Counted from the stretch's first letter, positions 7,452-13,700 are shown. The stretch: DNA of 13,968 bases from Ga0074130 sp035565355 (GCA_035565355.1 DATMSM010000076.1:1-13968); one strand, 5' to 3'. Made by a program: numbers and translations. The notes: generated by a model from the letters alone, not told the origin.

Positions 7452-7927
7452 GGCGTCAGGGCCTCGCGCCACAGCGCCAGCTTTTTTTCGAAAGCCAGCG
7501 TATAGGCCGGACTGGTCGACGGCAGCACCATCACCTCATAGCCCATGGTCGTCAGCAGGCGCTGAAACTTGCCCGCGGTCTGGCCGTTGAAGCAGATGCG
7601 CTGCAAAGCGGGTGCCAGTGCCCGGAGCTGGGCGAAGTCATTGGCGACACCCAGACGAATATCGCTGTCGAGGCTGCCTTCGCGTTCGCAGGTGGCATAC
7701 ACATCCCAGACGGCGATACCCGCCGCCTGCAGATGCGGCCAGCGCGCCGCATAGTCCATGTCGAATAGCGGCTGCCCGACAAGTGTGCCGACGATGCGCC
7801 AGAATTGGTTCTGGCGGTGGGCGTAATACTGCTGCGCCGCGAGCGAGGCTGCAGAGGGAAAGGAACCGAGGATGAGGGTGCGCGCCCGAGCATCGATACG
7901 CGGCGGCAGTCCGTACAGCGTGCTCAT
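7448..7927 (-). CDS. DNA-deoxyinosine (hypoxanthine) glycosylase, UDG superfamily
   Basis: This 159-residue base-excision-repair enzyme is predicted to remove hypoxanthine, the product of adenine deamination, from DNA. The family hallmark is present near the N-terminus: LILGSFPSAASLAAQQYYAH followed by RQNQFWRI (residues 18-45). AVWDVYATC (72-80), ICFNGQTAGK (111-120) and the C-terminal LPSTSPAY (135-142) also fit the uracil-DNA-glycosylase fold. The length is normal for the group. I chose the ATG at 7927 because the protein begins MSTLYGLPPRIDARA and GGAA lies seven bases before the ATG; the frame stays open to 7978 without family similarity. It lies downstream of htpG on the same strand, but a 129-bp gap with two hairpins separates them, so it probably has its own promoter. 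Substrate specificity (inosine versus uracil) is from family knowledge only. Confidence 0.88.
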   Translation of the reverse strand: MSTLYGLPPRIDARARTLILGSFPSAASLAAQQYYAHRQNQFWRIVGTLVGQPLFDMDYAARWPHLQAAGIAVWDVYATCEREGSLDSDIRLGVANDFAQLRALAPALQRICFNGQTAGKFQRLLTTMGYEVMVLPSTSPAYTLAFEKKLALWREALTP

Positions 7928-7996
7928 GTTGCGGTTCCACGAAAAAAGCCGCTTTGGCGACGGGCCGTCCCGAGCCAAAGCAGCCTGTCATTTGGA

Positions 7997-8015
7997 GTCA
8001 TGCCGAAGGCATGAC
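7997..8015. repeat. Perfect hairpin GTCATGCC-GAA-GGCATGAC
   Basis: An 8-bp perfect inverted repeat with a three-base loop lies in the gap between htpG and the glycosylase gene. It resembles the short dispersed intergenic palindromes common in proteobacterial genomes. Only one copy is visible here, so repeat status is inferred. Confidence 0.5.
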
Positions 8016-8027
8016 GAACAACCGTTA

Positions 8028-8048
8028 CCCCCTTCCTTGGGAAGGGGG
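8028..8048 (-). terminator. Perfect hairpin CCCCCTTCC-TTG-GGAAGGGGG downstream of htpG
   Basis: A 9-bp perfect stem with a three-base loop starts nine bases after the htpG stop codon. It lacks a T-tract, so it may be a 3' RNA-stabilising stem or a dispersed repeat rather than a true intrinsic terminator. With the hairpin at 7997-8015 it forms a two-stem 3' region. Confidence 0.45.
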
Positions 8049-8056
8049 CTAGGGGG

Positions 8057-9976
8057 TTAGTTACCCATCTCCAGCATCAGCTGGTTGATGCGCTTCACAA
8101 ACGTGGCCGGATCGTCGAGCACGCCGCCTTCGGCCAACAGTGCCTGGTCGAACAGCACATTGCTCCAGTCGTCGAACTTGGCCTCCTCGTACTTCAGACG
8201 CAGCACCACCGGGTGGCGCGGATTGATTTCGAGGATGGGCTTGGCGTCGGGTGCATTCTGGCCGGCCGCCTTGAGGATGCGGGCCAGATTTCCGCCAATG
8301 TCGTGCTCGTCGGCGATCAGGCAGGCCGGCGAATCGGTCAGGCGATGGGTGACGCGCACGTCCTTGACCTTGTCGGCCAGCGCGGTCTTGATCTTCTCGG
8401 TCAGCTCCTTGAACTCGCCGGCTTCCTTTTCCTGTTCCTGCTTCTCGGCTTCATCTTCCAGCTTGCCGAGATCCAGGTCGCCCTTGGCGACCGATTGCAG
8501 CGGCTTGCCGTCGAACTCGGTCAAGTGGCCGACCAGCCACTCATCGACACGCTCGGACAGGAGGATGACCTCGATGCCCTTCTTGCGGAAGACTTCGAGG
8601 TGCGGACTGTTCTTGGCCGCATTGAAGGTCTCGGCGGTGACGTAGTAGATCTTCTCCTGGCCTTCCTTCATGCGCGCCACGTAGTCGGCCAGCGACACGG
8701 TTTCGTCCTTGGTATCTGCATGCGTGGAAGCGAAGCGCAATAGTTTGGCGATGGCTTCCTTGTTGGCGAAGTCTTCGCCCACGCCTTCCTTGAGCACCTT
8801 GCCGAACTCGCGCCAGAAGCCGGCGTACTTTTCCTTGTCGGCCGCGTCATCACTGTTGGCCAATGCTTCGAGCATGCCCAAAACGCGCTTGGAACAGCCG
8901 GCGCGAATGGCGTCGATGTCCTTGCTCTCTTGCAATATCTCGCGCGAAACGTTGAGCGGCAGATCGTTGGAGTCAACGATGCCGCGCACGAAGCGCAGGT
9001 AGTGCGGCAGCAGGCGCTCGGCGTCGTCCATGATGAAGACACGGCGCACGTACAGCTTCACGCCGTGCTTGGCGTCGCGATCCCACATGTCGAAGGGTGC
9101 GCGCTGCGGAATGTAGAGCAGCTGCGTGTATTCCTGGCGGCCCTCGACGCGCGCATGCGCCCAGGTCAGCGGGTCTTCGAAGTCGTGGCTGACGTGCTTG
9201 TAGAACTCCTTGTATTGCTCTTCGCTGATCTCGTTCTTGCTGCGCGTCCACAGGGCGTTGGCCTGGTTGACGGTTTCCAGTTCGCCGGTTTCGACCTGGG
9301 TGTTCTTTTCCTCGTCCCACTTCTCGGCCGCCATCTGGATGGGCTGGACGATGTGGTCGGAATACTTGCGGATGATGGACTTGAGTTTCCAAGAGGACAG
9401 CAGGTCGTCCTGGCCTTCGCGCAGGTGCAGGGTGATCTCGGTGCCGCGTTTGGCCTTCTCGACCACCTCTATGCTGAACTCGCCGGTGCCTTCGGCGCCC
9501 ATGTCGCATTCCCAGCGGATGCCGTTGCTGGCAGCTTCGCCGGCCTTGCGCGAATACACGCTGACCTTGTCGGCGACGATGAAGGCGGAGTAGAAACCGA
9601 CGCCGAACTGACCGATCAGCGAAGCATCCTTCTGCTGGTCGCCGGTCAGCTTGCTGAAGAATTCGCGGGTGCCCGACTTGGCGATGGTGCCGAGGTGGTT
9701 GATCGCATCCTCGCGGTTCAGGCCGATGCCGTTGTCGGTAATGGTAATGGTGCGGGCATCCTTGTCGAAGCGCACACCGATCTTGAGTTCGCTGTCGTCC
9801 TCGTACAGGGCGCCGTTGTGAATGGCCTCGAAGCGCAGCTTGTCGCAGGCGTCGGAGGCATTGGAAATCAGTTCGCGCAGGAAGATTTCACGGTTGGAAT
9901 ACAGGGAGTGGATCATCAGGTGAAGCAGCTGCTTCACTTCGGCCTGGAAGCCCAGGGTTTCTTTGGGGTTCGACAT
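8057..9976 (-). CDS. htpG: Molecular chaperone HtpG (bacterial Hsp90)
   Basis: This is a 639-residue cytosolic Hsp90 homologue, an ATP-dependent homodimeric chaperone. The N-terminal GHKL ATPase motifs are intact: REIFLRELISNASDACDKL with Glu35 and Asn39, ITDNGIGLNRED (DNGIG at 81-85), the lid region HLGTIAKSGT, and IGQFGVGFYSAFIVADKV (122-139). The middle domain and C-terminal dimerisation domain are full length, and the protein ends LMLEMGN without the eukaryotic MEEVD tail. The start is fixed by MSNPKETLGFQAEVKQLLHL and a strong GGAGGA eight bases upstream; the frame continues open for 29 more codons through the promoter and is not coding there. A consensus heat-shock promoter lies immediately upstream, giving a leader of about 25 bases. 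The gene is probably monocistronic, with hairpins on both sides. Confidence 0.98.
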   Translation of the reverse strand: MSNPKETLGFQAEVKQLLHLMIHSLYSNREIFLRELISNASDACDKLRFEAIHNGALYEDDSELKIGVRFDKDARTITITDNGIGLNREDAINHLGTIAKSGTREFFSKLTGDQQKDASLIGQFGVGFYSAFIVADKVSVYSRKAGEAASNGIRWECDMGAEGTGEFSIEVVEKAKRGTEITLHLREGQDDLLSSWKLKSIIRKYSDHIVQPIQMAAEKWDEEKNTQVETGELETVNQANALWTRSKNEISEEQYKEFYKHVSHDFEDPLTWAHARVEGRQEYTQLLYIPQRAPFDMWDRDAKHGVKLYVRRVFIMDDAERLLPHYLRFVRGIVDSNDLPLNVSREILQESKDIDAIRAGCSKRVLGMLEALANSDDAADKEKYAGFWREFGKVLKEGVGEDFANKEAIAKLLRFASTHADTKDETVSLADYVARMKEGQEKIYYVTAETFNAAKNSPHLEVFRKKGIEVILLSERVDEWLVGHLTEFDGKPLQSVAKGDLDLGKLEDEAEKQEQEKEAGEFKELTEKIKTALADKVKDVRVTHRLTDSPACLIADEHDIGGNLARILKAAGQNAPDAKPILEINPRHPVVLRLKYEEAKFDDWSNVLFDQALLAEGGVLDDPATFVKRINQLMLEMGN

Positions 9977-9983
9977 CGCTAAG

Positions 9984-9989
9984 TCCTCC
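9984..9989 (-). promoter_or_regulatory. Shine-Dalgarno of htpG
   Basis: GGAGGA on the minus strand sits seven bases before the ATG at 9976. It selects this start over the upstream in-frame alternative at 10063, which would place the promoter inside the coding sequence. Confidence 0.85.
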
Positions 9990-10009
9990 GGATGAAAAGG
10001 TTTTTCCGG

Positions 10010-10037
10010 AAATGGGGGTGGCCGGAAGGATTTCAAG
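10010..10037 (-). promoter_or_regulatory. Sigma-32 (heat-shock) promoter of htpG
   Basis: On the minus strand, CTTGAAA (10031-10037) and CCCCATTT (10010-10017) are separated by 13 bases. This matches the RpoH consensus (CTTGAA, spacer of 13-17 counted from that hexamer, CCCCATnT) at every defined position. Transcription would begin near 10003. htpG is a classical RpoH regulon member, so sequence and gene identity agree. The first base of the -35 is also the outer base of the upstream terminator stem. Confidence 0.9.
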
Positions 10038-10057
10038 ACCCTGCCAGCGGCAGGGTC
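10037..10057 (-). terminator. Hairpin downstream of the PsiF-repeat gene
   Basis: GACCCTGCC-GCT-GGCAGGGTC on the minus strand is a perfect 9-bp stem with a three-base loop, starting ten bases past the stop codon of the PsiF-repeat gene. It is followed by TTGAAATCCTT, a poor T-tract, so termination may be partial. It separates the greB-psiF unit from htpG. Confidence 0.65.
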
Positions 10058-10067
10058 GGCCAAAGGC

Positions 10068-10436
10068 TCAGCCGCCGGCGAGGCACTTCTTGACCACGGC
10101 CTTCTTCGCGGCGCCGCTCAGGGGCTTGCCCTCCTTGCTCAGGGCGCGGCTTTCGCACCAGGCCAGCGCGCCGTTGTCGGCATTGCACTTGTCGAGGAAG
10201 GCGGTGCGCGCAGCGCCTGAGAGGGGCTTGTCGTTCTTGCCGATGGCACGGCCTTCGCAGGCCTGCACCCGTTCGTTGATGCACTTGCGCATGGAAGCCT
10301 CTTTGGCCGCCCCGTTCAGGGGCTCGCCGGCGTGACTCACGGCGAGGGATTCGCAGCTGGGAGCATCCTCGGCGGAAACGCTCATGGGCATGGCCAGTAC
10401 GGCCAGGCTGAAAACCAGAACACTTGCTGAACGCAT
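10068..10436 (-). CDS. PsiF-repeat periplasmic protein
   Basis: This is a small secreted protein of 122 residues with a clear signal peptide (MRSASVLVFSLAVLAMPMSVSA, cleavage likely after Ala22). The mature part is three PsiF-type repeats. Each begins with Cys and ends with Cys exactly 24 residues later: CESLAV..MRKC, CEGRAI..LDKC and CESRAL..VKKC. Each shares a central (E/K)PL(N/S)GAA(K/R). E. coli PsiF, a phosphate-starvation-induced protein of unknown function, has related repeats; no phosphate-regulon box is visible here. The chosen ATG starts the signal peptide; the frame continues upstream to 10493 but overlaps greB. It starts 22 bases after the greB stop, so the two are probably co-transcribed. 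Its molecular function is unknown. Confidence 0.88.
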   Translation of the reverse strand: MRSASVLVFSLAVLAMPMSVSAEDAPSCESLAVSHAGEPLNGAAKEASMRKCINERVQACEGRAIGKNDKPLSGAARTAFLDKCNADNGALAWCESRALSKEGKPLSGAAKKAVVKKCLAGG

Positions 10437-10458
10437 ATCGACTTTCTTTGGTGGGTTG

Positions 10459-11013
10459 TTATTCGTAACGGATCTCGATGATCTCGATTTCACGCGGACC
10501 GGCCGGGCTCTGAAACCTTACCGCATCACCTTCGCGCGCCTTCATCAAGGCCTGGGCCAGCGGCGAGATCCAGCTGATCTTGCCTTCCGAGGCATTGGCC
10601 TCGTCCACGCCGACGATCTGGTAAGTCGCTTCGTTGCTGCCGTCAGCATCGCAGATGGTAACTGTCGCGCCAAAGAAGACCTGCTCCAGTTCCTGCTGGT
10701 TTTCGGCATCGACGACGACGGCATTCTCGGTACGCTTGAGCAGAAAGCGCATGCGCCGGTCGATTTCGCGCAAGCGCTTCTTGCCGTAGAGATAGTCGCC
10801 ATTCTCGGAGCGGTCGCCGTTGCCGGCGGCCCAGGCCACGACCTTGACCAGATCGGGGCGTTCGGTCTTGACCAGATGCTCGAGCTCGGCGCGCAGGGCG
10901 TTGTAGCTCCGCCGCGTCATGTAATTGGCGGCACCCGGCGGCAAGGCCGGCGCGCCTGCGTCGATATCGTCATCATCGTCACCGTCAGACTCCTTGGTGA
11001 ACGCCTTGCTCAT
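10459..11013 (-). CDS. greB: Transcript cleavage factor GreB
   Basis: This 184-residue protein enters the RNA polymerase secondary channel and stimulates cleavage of backtracked transcripts. The N-terminal coiled coil (from YMTRRSYNALRAELEHL, residue 31) contains the tip signature AGNGDRSENGDYLYGKKRL. Asp67 and Glu70 correspond to the catalytic acidic pair of Gre factors, and ENGDYLYGKK marks GreB rather than GreA. The C-terminal FKBP-like domain ends with EGDAVRFQSPAG then REIEIIEIRYE. It is about 26 residues longer than the 158-residue E. coli protein because of an acidic N-terminal lead (SDGDDDDDIDAG, 9-20). The start MSKAFTKESDG has GGAAA upstream. A possible -10 (TAAAAT, 11100-11105) lies about 90 bases upstream but lacks a good -35. 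It is probably first gene of a greB-psiF unit. Confidence 0.95.
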   Translation of the reverse strand: MSKAFTKESDGDDDDDIDAGAPALPPGAANYMTRRSYNALRAELEHLVKTERPDLVKVVAWAAGNGDRSENGDYLYGKKRLREIDRRMRFLLKRTENAVVVDAENQQELEQVFFGATVTICDADGSNEATYQIVGVDEANASEGKISWISPLAQALMKAREGDAVRFQSPAGPREIEIIEIRYE

Positions 11014-11204
11014 ACGCGATTTTCCGTTCGTGTTGCGCCTGCGGAACTATCACCGCGCCGGATTGCGCGAGTGCCTGGGCAGACTTTGGCTTACCCTCGA
11101 TTTTAAACGCGTCGGCCGGGCATTTGCCCGCTTCGGTGCAAGACTAAGACAGGCGCAGGGACATGCCGGCGCCCGGCTTGCTAAAGCCCCCGCAGGCGCA
11201 TACC

Positions 11205-11423
11205 ATGCAAGCCGTGCACACCGATGAAGACATGGAAGCTTTGCAGGCGCGGCTGGCCGCACTGCAGATCGAACACCGCGACCTGGATGCGGTAATCGCC
11301 CGTTTGTGCGATACCCCGCCTGCGGACGAGTTGCTGCTGCGCCGGATGAAAAAACGGAAATTGCAGCTCAAGGATCAGATCGCGCTGACCGAGCGCCTGA
11401 TTGCACCCGACGAACCGGCGTAA
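11205..11423 (+). CDS. YdcH/DUF465 family small coiled-coil protein
   Basis: This is a 72-residue, charged, almost entirely helical protein. The family pattern is clear: LQARLAALQIEHRDLDAVIA, then RRMKKRKLQLKDQIALTERL. These are the EHRDLD and KKRKLQLKD signatures of the YdcH (DUF465) family, short cytoplasmic proteins of unknown function. I chose the ATG at 11205 (MQAVHTDEDMEAL); the ATG at 11232 (MEALQARL) is a reasonable alternative because it starts directly at the conserved part, and neither has a strong Shine-Dalgarno. The gene is divergent from greB, separated by 191 bp, and convergent with the flavoprotein gene, with only 13 bases between stop codons. Confidence 0.85.
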   Translation: MQAVHTDEDMEALQARLAALQIEHRDLDAVIARLCDTPPADELLLRRMKKRKLQLKDQIALTERLIAPDEPA

Positions 11424-11430
11424 TCAGGGA

Positions 11431-11447
11431 AGGCGGTCAGGCCGCCT
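11431..11447. terminator. Short inverted repeat at the convergent gene ends
   Basis: AGGCGG-TCAGG-CCGCCT is a 6-bp stem with a five-base loop. The loop holds the stop codon of the flavoprotein gene, and the repeat starts eight bases after the stop of the YdcH-family gene. No T-tract is present, so it is a weak candidate for a shared transcript end. Confidence 0.3.
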
Positions 11448-12705
11448 GCTCGGTGGCCGCCTTGGGCAGCAGGATCTGGTTGTCGGTGCTGAACTGGTAA
11501 TCCTCGAACACATGCTGGGCCGTCAGTAGCTGATAGCTGCCGTCGGCGGCACGCACCGTGGTGTCCTTGAGGCGGTAGGTGTAATGGCCGCAGGTCCAGC
11601 AGTCGAAGTTGCGCATGTGGGTGCACAGACAGGTCTTGTCGAACACCGGCACCTTCTTCATGCCCGGATGCGTCGCCAGTTCGCGGTTGTAGGCAACGAT
11701 GTAATCGCAGCTACCCTTGGAGTCGAGCAGATAGCCGTAGGCTTCGCAGTTGGGGCGAATATCGGAGCCGATTGAGGGGCTGCTCTTCAGCATGCGCATC
11801 GGATAGCCGGTCGGCGAGATGCCGTTGACCTCGATGTCGTCCTCGTTGGCCTTGAAGTATTCCTGCTTCACGTTGTCCGGCAGACCGCATTCGCGCGTGA
11901 CCGTGAAGCGCGTTGCCACCTGCACGGCGGCAGCGCCCATCTCCAGGAAACCGGCGGCATCGCTGCCGGTGAACACGCCACCGGCGGGAATCACCGGAAT
12001 GCCCAACTGCTCGGCCGCGATGAAGTCGAGCACTTCGCGGGTAATGGCCGCCAGATCGTACTCGCGCCAGTCCTCAAGGCCGAACCCCAGGTGGCCGCCG
12101 GCCAGCGGGCCTTCGACCACGACATAATCGGGCAGGCGATTGGTACGACCGTTCTTGCGCAGGAACAGTTGCAGCGCGCGCACGGACGACACGATGATGC
12201 CCAGCTTGACGTCGCGGAAGCGCGGGTGGTCTTCCATCAGCGCGAACGAACCCAGGTGCAGACCAGCCGCCAGCGTGATGCCATCAATACCCGCATCCAG
12301 CGCCGCATGCAGGCGCTTGCGCAGCGTCTCCTTGGGCGCGTTCATGGTCAGCTTTTCCATGCAGTTCATGAACACCAGACCATTGCCGCGCTTGGCGCTC
12401 ATGGTCGCCTCGACGTGATTGCGCTGCGCTTCGGCCAGTTGCTCCAGATCGAACTGCACCACCGACTTGTCGGTGTTGTCGATATTGAACTTGTATTGCT
12501 TCTGCTTGGCGCTCACCATCTTGGTGTTGTAGCGGCGGTCGGAAACCGTCGGCGCCATGGCATCGGAAATATGGCCGATGCCACCCAGACGCGCAGCCTC
12601 AAGCGCCAGCATGGAGGTCGAGATATCCACGCCCATGCCGCCGATCATGATCGGCACCAGCTCGTGCTTGCCCAGGCGCAGGCGAAAATCGTCGACTCGT
12701 TTCAT
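11437..12705 (-). CDS. Nitronate monooxygenase-like NAD(P)H-dependent flavin oxidoreductase with Cys-rich C-terminus
   Basis: This 422-residue FMN-binding TIM-barrel protein belongs to the nitronate monooxygenase (2-nitropropane dioxygenase)/COG2070 family. The start VPIMIGGMGVDIST (residues 17-30) is the usual first strand. The region GITLAAGLH (142-150), the active-site loop VVEGPLAGGHLGFG with candidate catalytic His205, and IPVIPAGGVFTGSDAAGFLEMGAA (the FMN phosphate site, 236-259) are all present. From about residue 315 the sequence departs from a plain barrel. It contains Cys320, Cys333 and a tight cluster Cys359-x-Cys361-x7-Cys369-x2-Cys372, which looks like a metal or Fe-S site. The substrate is unknown; family annotation as nitronate oxidising is often only nominal. 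The Shine-Dalgarno is weak. It lies downstream of the diiron protein gene, separated by a hairpin with a T-rich tract, so co-transcription with read-through is possible. Confidence 0.85.
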   Translation of the reverse strand: MKRVDDFRLRLGKHELVPIMIGGMGVDISTSMLALEAARLGGIGHISDAMAPTVSDRRYNTKMVSAKQKQYKFNIDNTDKSVVQFDLEQLAEAQRNHVEATMSAKRGNGLVFMNCMEKLTMNAPKETLRKRLHAALDAGIDGITLAAGLHLGSFALMEDHPRFRDVKLGIIVSSVRALQLFLRKNGRTNRLPDYVVVEGPLAGGHLGFGLEDWREYDLAAITREVLDFIAAEQLGIPVIPAGGVFTGSDAAGFLEMGAAAVQVATRFTVTRECGLPDNVKQEYFKANEDDIEVNGISPTGYPMRMLKSSPSIGSDIRPNCEAYGYLLDSKGSCDYIVAYNRELATHPGMKKVPVFDKTCLCTHMRNFDCWTCGHYTYRLKDTTVRAADGSYQLLTAQHVFEDYQFSTDNQILLPKAATEQAA

Positions 12706-12720
12706 GTGGATGCTGTTCGC

Positions 12721-12767
12721 TAACAGAAAAAGACAAAGACAAACCGGCGCGCCTGGTGAGGCACGCC
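12721..12767 (-). terminator. Intrinsic terminator or attenuator between diiron-protein and flavoprotein genes
   Basis: On the minus strand GGCGTGCCT-CACC-AGGCGCGCC forms a 9-bp stem (one G-U pair) with a four-base loop at 12746-12767. It is followed by a T-rich run containing TTTGTC, TTTGTC and TTTTTC. It begins 66 bases after the stop of the diiron protein gene and ends just before the flavoprotein start. Confidence 0.7.
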
Positions 12768-12778
12768 ATAGCCTGTCT

Positions 12779-12784
12779 ATTCTA
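12779..12784 (-). promoter_or_regulatory. Candidate -10 element for the flavoprotein gene
   Basis: TAGAAT on the minus strand matches the sigma-70 -10 consensus at five of six positions. No good -35 is seen 16-18 bases upstream. If it is used, the downstream hairpin with T-tract would be inside the leader RNA. Confidence 0.25.
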
Positions 12785-12833
12785 CGTCATGCACGGCCTA
12801 AATGCCCATCCCGACGGCGTGCCTGCAAGCCCT

Positions 12834-13604
12834 TCACGGGACCTGATAGGCACGCTGGTCCAGCACGTCGATGCCGCACGGCAAGGTCTCCAGCCAGTCA
12901 ATCAGGCGCTTGCACATTGCCTTGCCAACAAAGCGCCGCCCATGCTGGGGAACAATCTGCTCGATTTCCAGCGTACGCACCATGCTCGCCCAGTAGCGCA
13001 GAATCTTGTTCGACACCATGTAACGGCGGTGAAAGCCTTCCATCAGGGGAATATGAGCATCGAAATCCGTGACCGGGGCATTGGCATCGTGCCCTTCGAT
13101 CAGGGAAACCCCAAGGTCGCCGGAAAACAGGATTTTCGAAATGGGGTCGTAGAACTGGAAATTGCCCTCGGAATGCAGAAAATGTGCCGGCAGCGCCTTG
13201 AGCGTGGCGCCGCCGATACGGATATTCGAGCCCTGGTCGGGGATTCCGATAATCCGCCCCGCCACATCGCGCCCGGTAGTGAAGTGCGGCACGAAGCGCT
13301 CCCAGATACGCGATATCATCAGCTTGCAGTTCGAACTGACAAACCACTTGTTGATCGAGGCGATGATGTCCGGATCGGCATGCGATGCGATCACGTAGTC
13401 CAGTTGCCGCGAAGGGAAATACCGCTGCATCTCCATTAGCAGCGCGTTGTAGCTCATATTGCCGCCCGGATCGATCAACGCGCCCCGTCCCTGATTTGCG
13501 ATCAGAAACTGATTGCACTGCACCGCATGATCGTGATCCTCGTCCACCAGATCACAAAAGGCCAGGCACACATGCCCGTCCTTGTTGTACAGCTCGACCG
13601 CCAT
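12834..13604 (-). CDS. ODP/flavodiiron-type diiron MBL-fold protein
   Basis: This is a 256-residue metallo-beta-lactamase-fold protein of the oxygen-binding diiron protein (ODP)/flavodiiron-core group. It lacks the flavodoxin domain of true flavodiiron oxygen reductases. Candidate iron ligands are His75, Asp77 and Asp79 in VIASHADPDIIAS, His144 in LPAHFLHSEGNF, Asp163 in ILFSGDLG and His221 in VPQHGRRF. The H-x-D/E-x-D pattern without the following zinc-type His, and the LHSEGNFQFYDP loop, favour diiron over dizinc hydrolase. By family knowledge such proteins bind or sense oxygen or nitric oxide, often feeding a signalling partner; no such partner gene is in this window. The start MAVELYNKDGHVCLAF is preceded by GGGGGA. 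An FNR-type operator with class II spacing lies upstream, fitting an oxygen-related role. Exact activity is not established. Confidence 0.85.
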   Translation of the reverse strand: MAVELYNKDGHVCLAFCDLVDEDHDHAVQCNQFLIANQGRGALIDPGGNMSYNALLMEMQRYFPSRQLDYVIASHADPDIIASINKWFVSSNCKLMISRIWERFVPHFTTGRDVAGRIIGIPDQGSNIRIGGATLKALPAHFLHSEGNFQFYDPISKILFSGDLGVSLIEGHDANAPVTDFDAHIPLMEGFHRRYMVSNKILRYWASMVRTLEIEQIVPQHGRRFVGKAMCKRLIDWLETLPCGIDVLDQRAYQVP

Positions 13605-13629
13605 ATCATCCCCCGATAATTGAGGGCGG

Positions 13630-13635
13630 ATTGTG
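13630..13635 (-). promoter_or_regulatory. -10 element of the diiron protein promoter
   Basis: CACAAT on the minus strand matches the -10 consensus at four of six positions. With a start site near 13623, the centre of the FNR-type palindrome falls at -41.5, the class II activator position. There is no separate good -35, as expected for an activator-dependent promoter. Confidence 0.5.
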
Positions 13636-13656
13636 GCCGTACAGGTCTTAGGGAGG

Positions 13657-13672
13657 CTTGACCTGAGTCAAG
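13657..13672. promoter_or_regulatory. FNR/Anr-type operator upstream of the diiron protein gene
   Basis: CTTGACTCAGGTCAAG (minus strand) is a perfect 6-bp inverted repeat around a four-base spacer. It matches the FNR/CRP-superfamily layout TTGA(T/C)-N4-(A/G)TCAA. Its centre is about 60 bp upstream of the start codon. The C/G instead of T/A at the inner position is a tolerated variant, and could also suit a related regulator such as Dnr or NnrR. Confidence 0.65.
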
Positions 13673-13700
13673 AGGCGCCCTGGAGAACCCGGCGGGCATA

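Noticed and set aside
7453..7488. Possible terminator for the zinc-ribbon gene ending in seven Ts
   Set aside because: Only 4-bp stems can be formed before the T-run, and it lies within the glycosylase coding region, where it encodes Lys residues.
8930..9982. A 350-codon plus-strand frame opposite htpG
   Set aside because: It lies entirely antisense to a clear Hsp90 gene, with no recognisable motif or ribosome binding site.
11093..11150. Promoter-like elements between greB and the YdcH gene (TAAAAT on minus, TAAGAC on plus)
   Set aside because: Neither has a matching -35 at 16-18 bases, so they are mentioned only as weak candidates.
12091..12723. A 210-codon plus-strand frame opposite the flavoprotein gene
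   Set aside because: It is antisense to a gene with clear FMN-barrel motifs, and its composition (His, Arg and Gln rich) is typical of a shadow.
12817..12855. 8-bp inverted repeat GCGTGCCT...AGGCACGC around the diiron gene stop
   Set aside because: The loop is 23 bases and there is no T-tract; the better hairpin at 12746-12767 explains transcript ending.
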